Origin: Callaeas wilsoni
Taxonomy: Eukaryota > Chordata > Aves > Passeriformes > Callaeidae
NCBI GenBank assembly: GCA_013398955.1
Contig: VWPU01010329.1
Coordinates: 37,333-101,332, forward strand
Length of the DNA: 64,000 bases
Reading direction: 5' to 3'
Part shown: piece by piece, positions 12,916-26,442 of the stretch
How positions within the stretch are numbered: the first letter of the stretch is position 1
How the letters are laid out: each line of letters starts with the position of its first letter
The notes under the pieces: model-generated
Told to the model about the DNA's origin: nothing
Seen by the model: only the letters and a program-made list of their open reading frames with translations
Database searches by the model: none
Program-made: the position numbers and the translations under genes

Positions 12916-15900
12916 GTGTGGATCTTGCAAGTGGCAATGTTTAACTCTCTTATCAGTAGTCAGACAAGCAGCTGAAAGCAGATCATATCATGGAAGTTTG
13001 CTCCTGAATGCCATCCTGGATGTGTCTTCTCCAGGCCATGTTTTTACAAAGCCACCAAAAGGGAAATACACCACTTGATTGCCCCCTCAGCTCCTCTGTG
13101 TGAGCAAGCACAGCCCTTCCTTGTGCAGAGCAGGGACGCTCAACACGTGCTTGTTTCCTGTGTTATCTGTGAGAAGTATCAATTATGCACATCCATGAAC
13201 ATCCCCTGCATCTGCATTCCCCCAGGAACCCTTTTACCAACACCAAAGGATGGAGCAGAAATCAGGAACCAAAGCAAACCAGGCAGCCTAAAGTGAACAC
13301 GGCACTGCAGCATTAACTGGCAACAGAAAATTGCCAGGCAGAGTGAAAATTTAAACAACGGGAACATAAAAAAATACCTTGAATGGAAACCTACAAACCT
13401 CAGACAAGTTTGGGATGTGCCTGGGGATAATTCCTCAGCTTCCCTCTCATGGCTCTGTACAATCTCTTACAAAGGCCCCTGTGGTCTTGCCACACACGTC
13501 TGTTTTCTGTCAAATCTGCTGTTTGTCCTACTCAGTGCATTTCATCAGGGCTGTGTAACGTTTGCTCTTACATCCTCTCGACGTGGGGAGATTGTAGGTA
13601 GAAGGTTTGTGCAGCCCTGTGAATATATGAAGCACTGTACAAGGATTATGGTTATTTTCATAATCAGTCTCCACCCTGCCTACGTTTGAAGTCAGGGATG
13701 TCTGGTGCTGAACCAGACAAGCAGAATACACACAAAAGCCCAATTAGCTCCGTATCACCAAAGCTCTTACAAACACTAATGCATTAATCATTGTAGAACT
13801 AGGAGATGAGCACTGGTCTGTGCTCCTGCCTCAGTTCAGTCGCGTTTTAACTTGACTGATGGTGAGAGCAACGTGATGAATCTCGTCCATTCATCTCCAC
13901 TGGGCAGGAGACAAAACAGAAACAAAGGCAGAGCACCTCACTGGCCACCCTGACCTCAGTCCATGATGTCCCTTTGTATAAACTCACCAAGTCTTAACTC
14001 AGGAACAAGCAAATCCTAGGCTCAGGTCCAGAGGAGCATCAATCCTCCATGCAATGCTGTGTGTTACCCCGTTAGAAAATCTAGATGTTGCTTAAAAATA
14101 TGGAAAGTCTAAATATGACATAAGAATAGACAGGGAAAGGCTAAACAGCAAAATAAGTGTTTGGTTCTGTAAGAGATGCACAAACACACAAAAGCAAGCT
14201 GGCTCTAGGAAGAGCTTTTCAGTTTACTTGAACATCTCTTAAAAAAATGGATTAAAATACAGATTCCCCCTATTATTTTTCAATAATAGAAGTGCAGCAC
14301 AGAACAACTCACTAGTGCCACAAACTACTTTTTCATTTCTGTTTTTGTTTCATGCTTCAATATCTTCTTCCAGCTGCTCATGTCTCCTTTTCCTTCTCCT
14401 CACTTTGATCTATTAGTTTTCCCCAGAAATGGGGTTTATAAATCATTGTAATGCAGCCCTGGGAAAGACGGTGCTTAGTGCAGGGAGAAATACATTGCAG
14501 CTAACAGCCACGGCAGGGAGGAAAACTCTCACCTCGGAGAGGGGCTTTGGCGACAGGTTACGGATGGCGCTGGGTTATTTTATGGCTGCATTCCTGCCAT
14601 CAGGGGCAAGGCCACAGGGAGTGCTGCCTGCACCCCTCCACAATATTTCAAGCTTCCTTCTGCAGGCAAAAACAAACCGCCCAGGGGCTCGCGAGGGAAA
14701 GGAGGAGAGGAAAAAATTGCTAAAAGAAGGGGAGGGGAGGCAGGACAGGTGGGGATGGATCGCTGGGTTCCTGCTCGTGCACCATCGCATGTTTTTTTAA
14801 AAAAGGAGACATTTGTGACTCTTGCACCCTGAAAAGATGCTCATTTCATGCACGTCCCATCCACTGGCAGCAGTGGCAGGACCCAGCTCACCCAGGAACA
14901 TTTCCCCCCCTTCGTGCCAAGGCTTTTGTGTTCCAGTTTTGTACTCAGGAAACTTTGTTGCTGCAGGACCCCAGGACAAGGCTGACCCCAGTGTTGGTGC
15001 TTGGTGGAACTGAGGGGTCCCACAGGAGCCACCCCTCCAGTGCTGCCCCACTTTGAGCCCCATGAGAGCAAATGCAGATGCTGTTTTTGTTGTTCAAAAG
15101 TCTTTTTGTATTTGAAACCTAAGGATTGATCTTCTTCTTCCCCAGGCAGGATTTTGGAAGTTGGCTACAGTTATTACAAAAATCACCTAGAATATGAAGC
15201 TGGGAGCAGTGCAAGGCTGGGCACCAGGTCACTGGGCGATCTCAAAACAGCCTTTCTGGGCCAAGTTGGTGGAAGAGCAGTTTTAGTGTTTGTGGCACAA
15301 CACTGTGGCCCAGCTGGGTGAAGGTCTGAGCATCTTCCCAGCAAGGGGAGATCCCCTGAGTCCCCTCCTGGGAGTAAGGGTTAGTTCTAAATGCAGGAAA
15401 CCAACAGCATCATACAGCCAGAGAGACAAACCTTCCTCAGCAGAGGTTTATGCACTTATCTCCTGCCCTGGAGTGCAGCATGGATTAGGGGAACCCATTG
15501 CCAGCCCTATTTAATTAGGGAGGAAATCATCATAACCTCCTAAGAGCAGCACAGTCACATGCAAGCTACAGGCACTTTGAAGCACTTGCTGTGTTTTTAG
15601 GATCACCAGCTCCTAATAAGACCACCCCGGGCAGACACACCATCCTTTAGTTCCGAAAGCACACAAAAGAGACACCATGCTGGAATCTTACCTCTATCTT
15701 TAACAAAGCATTACCCCCTCCTCACCCTCTTCCCCATAATTGCCTTGTTATTGTCATTGGTGCCATTGTTCATTGGCTCGGCCCTAGAGAGGCCCGAGGG
15801 AGCAGTTCTGCCTTAGCTAAACCAATATCTCCTGCAATAACCCCCTGCAGTTTCCCCTTTGCTATCCCACGTTGAATAAATCCTCCATCTCTGTTTGCTG

Positions 15901-16110
15901 AATGATCATAAAGATATGATTGAAGTTTCAGATTTATGGTTTCCTTCGAATCGAGGAGCAGCTCCAATAATGCCAGAGCCTGTTTGCTGACTGCGTTCTG
16001 ACAGGATATACAGAAAGGGAGATTTGTAAGAGCAAAAACAGGAATGCAGAGGTTAGAGGGAGGTATTTTCCAGACATGCACACACGTGCAGTCATGTAGA
16101 GGGTTGGACT

Positions 16111-16127
16111 CACACACACACACACAC
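16111..16127. repeat. (CA)n microsatellite
   Basis: An uninterrupted CA dinucleotide run of 17 bases, the clearest CA microsatellite in the first half of the window. Confidence 0.95.
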
Positions 16128-19100
16128 TTCCAGAGCATCCTCTGTCCAAGGATCTCGCTGTGGTTCCCAAGCACCCTGCCAGGCAGGGTGTGCACACAAT
16201 ATTTCACTCTAACAGCAAATCTGTCTCGAGCAGCCACACCAGGGACCCACAAGAATTGGTTGCTGGGTAAAGGAGGATCCTAACTAAAGATCTCGCTCAG
16301 CGCTACTGAAAACCGAAGTGGTTGCTGAAGGCTGGCAGAGGGCTTTATGTTAAGGTGGTCCTTACTGTCAGCCTCAGGCTCCACAAGCCACGAGTTCCCT
16401 CTGCACTGTGCTAATGCAATCCTCTGGATGCCCGGGATGCTCTTTGGGGAGTGCAGAGAAACCCTCTGGCTCCTAGGGGAGAACATCCCAGATGTTTCCT
16501 CTGATCAAAGCACCGACACCCAAAAAAACCCCACCAAAGGGGCATTGCACTTCCAGGGAAAAGCAGCTGCCTCCTGAGGACACCCAGCCTTGCGCCTCCC
16601 TGCTGAGGCAGCAGCCTCCCAGGGAATCTGGTGCAGGACTGTGATCTTCAAGTCGGGATAATTATCACCTTCCCCAGTGCTGTAGTCTTGGCCTGGGTGT
16701 CGAACCCCTCCTCTCCCCTCAGCCCATCCCAGCAGCATTTAGTGAGCCATCTCCATTATACAGCTGGATCCCGGGAATTGCACAGCATGGGGCACATTGC
16801 CATTCAGATTCAGGTCAATATTAGTTTTTTAATGAATAAACCACCGCAAAGCTGCAGTGAAAACAAAGTTTGCGACTTTGGTGTCAAAAATCTGAACAGA
16901 GCATCCAAAACACTTTCCCTCAGCCTTGCGGCCGCAGCACATTTGCTTTTCCCTGATTCACGGCCATTTATGCTCATTCTCACTGCAACAAAAACCTATA
17001 AAACTCTTACAGCGTGATGCAGTCCTAAATTAAATGCACTTTAACATTGCTATATAACAAGGGAGTCTTTGCTCTTTTAAATTAATGCATGCAGCTGAGA
17101 AGGGGACCTTTCCTGGAAAATTTATTCCGCTTTATTTGGAGAAAACCCCACCTCGTTCCACCTTCTCTGAGAGCAAAGATGATTTTGTGTGTTATAATGA
17201 GGAATTTGTAATAACGAGAGCGTTGTGCGTTCGAGTAACTACGAAGCCGACAACAGAAGACTTCTGTGAGCAGCAGTGTTTGTGTGATGTATGGTAATAT
17301 TTTTCCTCAGTGCATTACAAAAGAAAAAAGCAAGATAAAAATATCTTCCATTTTCTCCCTAATTTGTAGTTTTCTGGTGTTAGCAAGGCTTATAAGACAC
17401 ATGCTCCCAATTAGCTGCTCCTCTTAATTTAAATGCTTCATAAATTATCTCCTGCGCTTGTGGATTATCACTTCATAATGCGAGTTAGCATTTAAATAAA
17501 TAGCTGCGATGTAGGAAATTAGAGAGGTTTACAGTCTGAGGCAGCAGCATAATGAAGGAAAATACCACAGCAGCTGAACAGGGGTTGGAAGAGATGTGAT
17601 GAGGCAGAGATTTTCTTTCCCTTTTACCTTTTAGCCACCAAATTTGGACTGCAGCAGGGAAAATATGGGTCAGAACTCCAGCAGAGCAGGAGCCTTTTGT
17701 AATGGCTGAACACGAAGGGAACATGGAGAATTCTTAAGCACATAAAACGTCTGATTTAGCAAATATGATGCAATTAGGAAGTGACTTTTTCCAGCCAACT
17801 CTGGGTTGCCTCAGAAGGTCGCCCCTTTGAAAGCAATCGGGCTGCTCATGTATGTCATACCTGAGCAGTATCCAACCCCTTGTGTTCTATCCTTTCACAA
17901 AAAATATGGGACTGGAGAGAAAAACAGCAGAACAAAGCAGAGCTGGAATTGTGTTGAGACAATTTGGTGGGGAAAGCAATGAGGAGTTAGATGTAGGATT
18001 ATGGGGAATTTTAGAAATATATATATATCTGTATTGAAGAAAGCAAGCATTACTTTGTAAGCCACATAACTTCTGCCATGTTTTTAGCACCATTAATAAG
18101 ATCAGCCCATAGGCAATGAGAGCTTTTAACCTTCGGCAGCAACTTCCCAGTGCTATTTCAGCCCAGTTCCACAATTATTGTCATAAATGCAGAAAATTAG
18201 GAAGACAAGGCAGGGAAAAACCTTACGACAGCTCCTTGGAGGATTGAGGCTCTCTCCAGTGCTCGCTGGTGTCACTGCTGCTTTTTCTGCCACAGGAGAA
18301 AACTCTGGGCAAGATCCTGCCAGGAGTCAAGCCTGTTTGACTGCCCCTGAGCTCTCAGGAGCTGGAAACAGGCACCAGTGGGCTCAGGACCCTTTGGTGC
18401 TTGCCTTGCACAGCACCCGAGGTTGAGCACTGCAGCTCTGGGAAGTTCAGCTATCACAGCTCCCTGCTTGCTCACACACACACAAAATGTCAAAATCATG
18501 GATATTTTTTTCAAAAACACTGCAAAATCATAGAAGCCTTGACAGCCTTGACCAAAGTCCAGCCTTAGGCAGGAGTAAAGTTATTAGTTACCTTATTTCC
18601 CAGAGAAAGTCTGACACATTAGGATTTCACAGTAGCTGGCTGTAAGTGTAACGGGCAGGGTGTGATTTTGCTCCCTGGGTTTTGCAGTTAAATTTCAGCA
18701 GGTTGAATACATTTTGCTGTAGGACAGAGCAAATGATTCGGGCAGGTTTTGCATCAGCACAAGGCCCTCGGTGCTTAATGGGAGTTGTGCCCAACTGACA
18801 GCACGATTTGAGTGTCCGCTGTATTTAATATTCTTCAAGAGCGGGGGTCAAATTGTCTCATCATTTACATCCCTACAACCCTGCTGATCCCAGGGGAACT
18901 GCACTTCCTCTGAACTCGACAGGAATGAACATGGGCAACTGGACTGAAATCTGCTGGAAGAAGATTTCTGCCTGGACCCCTCAGCATTCAGGTGGAGCCT
19001 GCAGCTGCTGCTTCGAGACACAGCTCACCCTGCAGAGAGTTCAAATCAGCACAGCAGGATCCTTGTTTCATCCTATAATTTCCTATTCCAACACGTAGTG

Positions 19101-21694
19101 TTTAGAAAGGGAAAAAGGGACTGATCCCACTCCAACCAACATCGGAAAGTTTACAGCTCTTCATCTCTCCAAGTTTCCAGGTGCTAAAAGAAAGGCTCTG
19201 GGGGCCAAACTGTACCTGTGCTCAGCCCTGAAATGGCTCTGTCCTCTGGGGCATATTTGCATCTCTGTTATCACTTTGTCTTCTGAACCAGGCAGCAATG
19301 GCCACAGGTGCTCCTGGCTTATTCTGTGCCTGAGCCTCATAAGCCTCAATTTCGCTGGACTACGAGCACGCAGCAACCAGCTCCTTCTGTCCCAGCTGCA
19401 AGGGCTCTTCAGGTCTAAGAAAAACCTGGCAGAAGTCTTGAATTCTGAATGCAGGAGGCAGGACTGGAAGCCCCAGGACTGGATTCCTTCGGGGAGATGG
19501 TGCCACTTTTTTTACAGAATCACCTTTTCTTCCTAAAGGGCATTTTAAATAATAAAATTGGAAACTGCCGCATATCTTTCCAACTGATCTACTAATCATA
19601 TTTCTTCAAATTTTATATCCCTGACCCTTGTAAAGGGATTGCAAGGAAGGCATTTTTTAAGCTGCATTTTAATAAGTCAATATGAAAGCTCAAAATTATT
19701 TAAAGCTTCTTAAATAGGATTATATTTGATTTCTTGTGGGAATAGTGAGGGATAGTCTAGTAAAGACGTTCTGTCCTGCTGAGGTTTTATTACATTAAAG
19801 AAACAGCATCCTTTTTTAACAGCAAAAACTTTATCTATTCTCTAATGAAAATGGAGATTATTCTGCACATGAGGTGACTGAAGTTGGTAAGTTCCTGCAT
19901 CTTTGATCAGAGATTAGAGCTTCTCCTTGAGTGAAAGCCGAGAGATTCCTGAACCAGAGGTTTGCCTGAATTTAACAAGTTGTCTCCTCATCTGAAATAT
20001 TTGAATTTTGTTCTAGGAGGTACCACAAGTGTATTGACTTCAGACAAATTCTGCTGTGAAATAACAGGTAGCTCTCAAGGCAGCCAGTATCTCATTTGCA
20101 GCCAGGGATTTAATTTGGCCTAAGAATCAGAGGTCTGTGCTGCTGGGGAACTATTTTACTATATAGGAAATGTCATATCCAGTCTGCTCTGAAAGGCCCA
20201 CAGTCAAATTCTCACTTGAATTCAACTCCTTTAATGTCAGTGTGACTTACGTGAAGGCTCTACTAGCAGCACTTAGCTTAGTATGTTCTACAGCACCCAA
20301 ATAAAAGCAGGGGAGTTAAATAGAAACCACCTGAATGAAGTTGAAGCAGCAGCTTCGCTGAGCTGCTCTGGACATAATCTGGGCCAACATCTGGCCTTGA
20401 GAACACAAAGGGATTTTTCTTGAAGTAGCAGATGGGAAGGTTCAAAGAACAGATATTATTAAGGATGAAACACAAAGAAAAGGTCATAACTGCTGAAAGG
20501 GGACAGAACCTTTAAAAAAAAGAAAAACCAAACCAAAACCCAAAGCCGTTGTCTATTCTCTTTAACCATTAGAGAATGTTCTCTCATTCTCAAGTAGCCC
20601 ACACCCTTCTCTCAGCCAAACCTCAGTGCCCTCACTGAAGACAGTCATTGAGCAACAGCATTCCCTGGCAGAATTCGACTTCAGGATTTGCGGCACAGCA
20701 GGTGTCCCCAGGGCTGTGGTTCTCTTGGAAATGACAACCCCACTACACCCTTTCCAGCTCCTCTCTGGATGCCTCACTTTCTGTGGGAAGTCAACTGCAA
20801 AGATGGTAAAATTACTTTTTTTGCCAAGGTGCCGCACGCTATTCTGCCCACATTATACCCCGAGCTTCCAAAACTGCTGCCATGCCAAAGACAGAATTAT
20901 TCCTCTGACGTTCCCACCCTATCTGTCCATCCATGCCTCCATTTCCCCCCTGATGTTGCCTGTAGGGAAAGCAAGGACTCAGACATGTCCTTCTCCATCC
21001 AGCTGCTCCAGGAGCACCCCATTTTTTCTCAAACCTCTCTGCCATCGTCCCTACATGTCCTCAAATCCATCCCAGGCCCATTCTGTCTCTTAGAGGCGAA
21101 CGGTGGCTGTAGCTCAAGAAAAATCAGGCACAGGTAAGACCTCGCCCAGTAGTAGCTGTAACCTGCACATTCATTTAGCCTGAATAACCCGTCCCTCCTG
21201 CCAAGGGCTTTGTCTTCTGACTACAGACCACGTTTCTTCCTCAGGACTGAGAGCAGGCAGGGGCTGATGTGAACTTCACAAGCTGTGACACCCTCTACAG
21301 AAACACATGTGCTTCTTTGACCTTCAGCGCTGGCACGAAAACCTTACACAGACACAAATTTATCTTAGAGTCAGGAGCAGATTTAATAGCGCAGGAGAAG
21401 ATCGTTTTCAATATTTCCATCTCAATTATAGTCAAACACCTCGGTGAGTCTCAGCCTTTGGGGCTGTACCTGGGCTGGCTGCTCCCAGCGTGGAGACTGT
21501 CAGCAGAATCAGCAGAAATAGCACAACCGGGCAAGGTGTTGGTGATTTATCAATGCTGAAGTAATTCATCCTGACACGGAGGCGCCGAGGAGGAGCTCAG
21601 GGTCCGGCAGGTGCCCCCGAAGACCTGAGAGTTATACGGTGCCACACATCCACAGTGGCAGACCTGGGATCTGACTCCTTAGCAAAAAATATCC

Positions 21695-21710
21695 TTTTTT
21701 TTTTTTTTTT
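21695..21710. repeat. poly-T tract
   Basis: Sixteen consecutive T residues in non-coding DNA. No retroposon body is recognisable on either side. Confidence 0.95.
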
Positions 21711-23280
21711 CTAAAGCCATTTTCAAACAGCAGAAAGAAGCAGTCTTGTTACAGAGAAAGGCAGTTTTAACAGTTGCAATGCCCTACTGCTAAAATTGTC
21801 CCTCCGACGGCACATCATCTACTAACTCTATAAAGAGTGACTAATATTCAGCATCCCAGAATTTTGGGGCAAACAGGATTTTTCAATGGAAAACTAGAAG
21901 GTGAATAAACCCATGAAGACAAATGCAAGTATTGTGTACGCAAATACTTTCATATTCGCCTGGCCCTTTAAAACCAAAATGATAGCGTTCATTTGCATTT
22001 AGATCTCTTTGGCTCCCTCTTTTCATCTAAAGACAAATCCTCACAAAGGCTGCTTAATTAGACCAAATTAGATTTCCACCTAGTGGCTTGTCATTCATTA
22101 GAAAACGCTGTTCTTTTTTTCAGTTTTGGTAATTATAAGCTGCTCTCGCAGTGTTCACTTCAGGCTCAAAGTCTGACTTGCATTCATGATTTTGTGCAGA
22201 TGAGAGGAAAATTATTCAGTCGCATCAAGTCTGCCCATTTTACAAGTTGGATAAAGATCATCGCTGGAGTCTTTTATGTAATGGGGTATACTCTTTCTTA
22301 AGTCTTTAATGATTAATTGTAATAGCATATCTCATGGCAATTTTCAAGACTAAAAGCTAAGTGCAAGCAGTTGGAATGCGCAGTGACTCTGTCAGACAGT
22401 GGGTGCTTCCCTAGGCTGGGGTTTGTGTCGGGCTCTCTGTGTGTGGCCCTTGCCTGTTGGTGTCACAGCCCTGTTGGGAGCAAGAAATTGGGAAGGGGCT
22501 GGTGCCAGGGGTTGGGCAGGGAGAACCTGGGCTGGAAATGCCATCTTCTCTCATTGCCCTCTCCAACCCAGCGAGGGGGATGTCTCTGCTGCCGGCGTTA
22601 CACAAAACGCGGCTTCTAGAGGGGAAAATGGTTCAAATCCACACCTGACACTCAAAGGCTGGTGTCTAATAAGGCTGCAGATCCCAGTGCAGGTCAGTCA
22701 GGAGCACAGGTTAGTGGGGATTGCACTTGCAGACGTACTCTGGGTTAGCAGCGTGGCTGCCCTGTCTGGAGTATTTGTAATGAAAGGAGTTAAACTCACA
22801 GCAAGGTCCTCGAGCTTTGCAGTTCCTGACTGCAAGGGCAGCAGTTTGCCCAACCATCACCCTTTTCTCTGGAAAGAGAGACTCTTAGATTGCTGTAGAA
22901 CACTAGGATGATTTGGTCTGCCACTCTTCTCCACCCAGTCCAAACTCCGTTCCCTTTCTGTCCTGCATGGGCACACTGATTCCCTGCCTCAGTTTCCCCT
23001 TTATTACAGAGTATTAATTCTCAGTGGCATGCTTTGAAGCTTAATAAATCAGGGACAGATTTTGTGGTGGTCCATCAAGCAAAACTTCCTTTGGCTTTGA
23101 CCTTTAAAGCTTATGAAAAGCTTCGAAGACAACTGCCAACTTATTATTAATAATCTTCTTGGGAGTGGAAGTTACAAGCAGTTGGCGCCAGGCAGCCCAG
23201 CAGCCACCAGCCTCTCCTAGGATTTCTTCTGCACTAGCAAACCCAGATTTTTCAGGTGTGTTTTTATAACAACATTCTTG

Positions 23281-23350
23281 TTTTTCTTTTTTTTTTTTTT
23301 TTTTTGAGAAAGGGAAGGTAAGTTTTTCCTTCCACCTTTAAAAAAAAAAA
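23281..23350. repeat. poly-T tract followed by poly-A tract
   Basis: A run of T interrupted by one C (23281-23305) is followed about 35 bases later by ten A residues (23341-23350). The two runs could pair as an imperfect hairpin or be the remains of a retroposed A-tail. No element body was recognised. Confidence 0.8.
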
Positions 23351-25972
23351 CCAAAATCTCATCAAATTTGCCTTTCTCAAAACACTGAACATTCCCCTTC
23401 TCATCTACCTAAACCTGATGTTGAGTTACTGTCCCCCAGAGGCTTTCAGTAGCTCAGTTCTGATGTATCCCTGCACTTTGTAGCTCACTGCCTTCTTAGA
23501 GTGTAATCAAACATCAAGCTAAGTAGCAAATAAATCTCCCGATCTCATAAGCTGCACAGCAAGATCATGTAAATGCAAATGAAGGGCTTGATTTCAAGCT
23601 GTCGCGGGGGGAAGGAGGGAAAAATGCTGGGCCTTGTCACCGCAATCACTTCACTCTGCAAGTGCAGTAAATCTGCAATAATAATAGTAATGGCAGCGTG
23701 ACGGGAGGCTTTACTGTACAAGGGGGTGTAATGAAAAGGGGAACAGAAGGGAGGAAGGAGGCAGGGCCTGGCAGGCTGAAAATGCACCGGCACAGAGTTT
23801 GCAGGTGTCCACAGGGCAGAGCCGGAGAGGAGGGCATGGGGCAGCCCCGGCTGAGTCAGAGCAGAGAGGATTCATGGATTTGCCCAGCATCCCCTCTCAG
23901 GGAAAGGCTGCAGAGGCATGGATTAAAAATCCACATCTCGGTCTCTCTCTGTACCTCTCTGCGTGGACACGTCTCCTGCCTCTCTCACTCATCTTTAGAA
24001 AATTGATGCAATGTGCGTCGCTGGGCCGTGAACGCCAGGGGATGGAACACAAATAAGACTTGCAGCAAAAGCTGGAATCCTTAAAGGTTTTGCACTTCCT
24101 TAAACCTTTGCAATGCCTCCACCTCTAGAAACAGATCCCTTTCAGAGCCTTCCTCTTCCTCCACAGCAAACATTTTCCAGCACTCAAGTACAAATTCAGG
24201 GCTCAGGCCCAGGGCTGCATAGATCAGAAACTACCTGGCAAAGGCTGGGGATAACTCAATACACCCAACAGCACTCACTTTTCAGCCAACCAAGGTATTC
24301 CCGCTGATCACACACCCCCAGCACTGCACCATGGCCAGCGTGAGCATGGCACCCTCCAAACCCAGCCCACACACACCGGGTTTAACCAGGGAAATTATCA
24401 TGTCCAAGGGGAAAGGATGCATCAGCCAAGCCCTTAAAGACAGTTTGAGAGAGCAAACAAAGCCTCAGCGCACATCTCGCACAGCCCCAAGAGGTGTTGA
24501 TCTCTGCTGAGTGCTCTGGGAATGCTTCAGGAAAAAGTCTAGAGCTGTCTTTTCCAAACTGGCTGGATAAACAGCATTTAAGATGCTGGATTTTCCTCAC
24601 TGAGGTCGTAAAGGGAGAAAACTTGCAGAAGGTACCCAGAGAAAATTAGGACCGCCTGGGATGCAGAGAGAGACGGTTTTAATTAGAGCCAAGAGGTGGG
24701 AAATAAGGCAGAGAAATGACATCTTAATGAGGTTTAATGAAGTTGTCTGCTGATGAGCACAGCTGTCAGACAGATCTGTATTCCAGCCAAGCAGCTTTGT
24801 GACAGGCTAAACCTGAACACAGGGAACAGTGCTGGAACTGGGGGAGAAAGAAAAAAAATACCTTCTGCATCAACTCTGGCTCAGTTTCCCCTCTGGTTTA
24901 TGACAGAGCACACCTATAATGCCCCAGGACAAACAAATGAAACCAGCCCAGGAGCTGGAAACAGCATTTTGCTAATTTATGAATGAGAAAGGCTGTAATC
25001 TTGGATTACACCAAGCGAGATTCATTCCTGCTACATCCTTCCCCTTCTTTGCTTTTGTAGGTAAAAGATGTTGGCAGGCAACCAGAGACCTCTGAGTTCG
25101 CTGATTTTTCTTCAGGCACAGATTCTCTCCATGTTCAACATATTGGACCAGATTTTTTTTTTAATTAATTATCCAGCACCTTCAGCTTTATTTATTCAGT
25201 GCAAAGTGACTGTAAAATGCCACCTGATCATAAAAGGAAACAGCATGCACTCATTTTGTGATGGAGTAAACACCCAACTGTGTTAACTTCAGGTGCTCTG
25301 CAAAAGGGACTCTTTAAATCCCATCATTTCTTCCATTCTACAGAGTTCTGCACTTGAGGGTCTGGAAGCAGCTTTGCCACAGGTTACAAACCTCTCTCCT
25401 TTCCTGCGGTTTCTCAGTGATTTCCTCCCATCTGCCACACCTTTGCCACCACACCAGATTTCTGACCTCACTTCCCTGATCCGCTCTCAGAGCATGATCC
25501 CAGGAAAACGCCTTTTCTCACGCATCTGAGGGACGTTACACCATTTCCCTTGCACACCAGTGACAACTAATCTAAAAATAGCTGCAAATACAGGAGGAAT
25601 AGATGAGCAATGAAAGCTCCTTTATCATCCCTGGCAGCGGTGTGCGCTTTGCACAAGCTCCCGGCACGCACACAGTGCACATACGGTTTGTCACTGCCGG
25701 GTGGCGTCGCAGCCGTGGTGGCACTCAAACCCCACTCAGTCCCCTCGTGCTCCGTGCTGGACAGGGGACAGTCCCTCCCTCTGCTCGAGTTCACAGGAGG
25801 CAGGTGGGGAAACGCAGCCGTGCTTGTATCACGTCACTGAGTCAATGGCTTTTAGAAAAAGGGCTGTTTGTAACAAAGGATCTGTAGTTTCGCACGGGGC
25901 AGGTCCCTAAAACTCATTTTCTGGTGAACCTGTGCTCCTGAGAGCTGTGGGAAGGCCACACTTGCTTTAGAG

Positions 25973-26442
25973 TGTTGCAGTGACCCCCCAGACTAGCTTG
26001 GGTGATTGAGAATGGGTTAATGTCACTGCACCAGACTCTGCCTCAGGGGATAGGTTCAAAGAAGAGTCCACGACATAAAAATTCTTAACCCCTGAGGTCA
26101 CCTGTGCCTGCCTCCTCTCTTTGTGTCAGAGATTCAGGTCTCTCACAGGACAGTGTGTCTCAAGATTATCTTTAACTGTACTACCATTTGTAACTTAGGC
26201 TAAGTTCCTCCCCTGAGATGTTTCTATTAGTTCTGTGTCACGCGCGTCACCTTTGGATTGGCTATCTCTGTTATACCTCTCTCACTTTGTAACCCTATAA
26301 AAACATGTAACCAAAGAGTTAAGGGGTCTTTCTGTGAGCTCCCCTTCAAGAAAATAAACTTAGATTAAAGCTACAGAAATTCCAGCTCTTTCCTCCTTCT
26401 CTTTGCTCCTGCCGAACTAAAGCCCAGAGACTGCTTGTTGCA
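25973..26442 (+). mobile_element. candidate solo LTR of an endogenous retrovirus
   Basis: The segment has the promoter and polyadenylation spacing of a retroviral LTR. It shows a GATTGGC (inverted CCAAT) box at about 26258, a TATAAAAA box at 26296-26303 and an AATAAA signal at 26353-26358. A pyrimidine-rich U5-like stretch follows. No gag, pol or env coding sequence is adjacent, so if it is an LTR it is solitary. The ends given are the nearest TG...CA pair. No short target duplication matches them (TTAGAG against AACGGC), so the boundaries are tentative. The alternative is an ordinary promoter-like coincidence in intronic DNA. Confidence 0.5.

Larger units (their letters stand above)
12916..25972. 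other. non-coding stretch, probably CFAP77 intron 1 or upstream DNA
   Basis: No exon recognised. It contains a (CA)n run at 16111-16127, T-runs at 21695-21710 and 23281-23305, and an A-run at 23341-23350. The AT-rich block at about 16800-17520 looks like candidate conserved non-coding DNA. A CpG-richer patch lies at about 25600-25830. Octamer sites (ATTTGCAT or ATGCAAAT) lie at 21991-21998 and 23573-23580. An octamer also occurs in the previous stretch at 12052-12059. Open frames of up to about 170 codons (for example 22399-22911) show no family resemblance and no exon-like boundaries. Confidence 0.5.
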
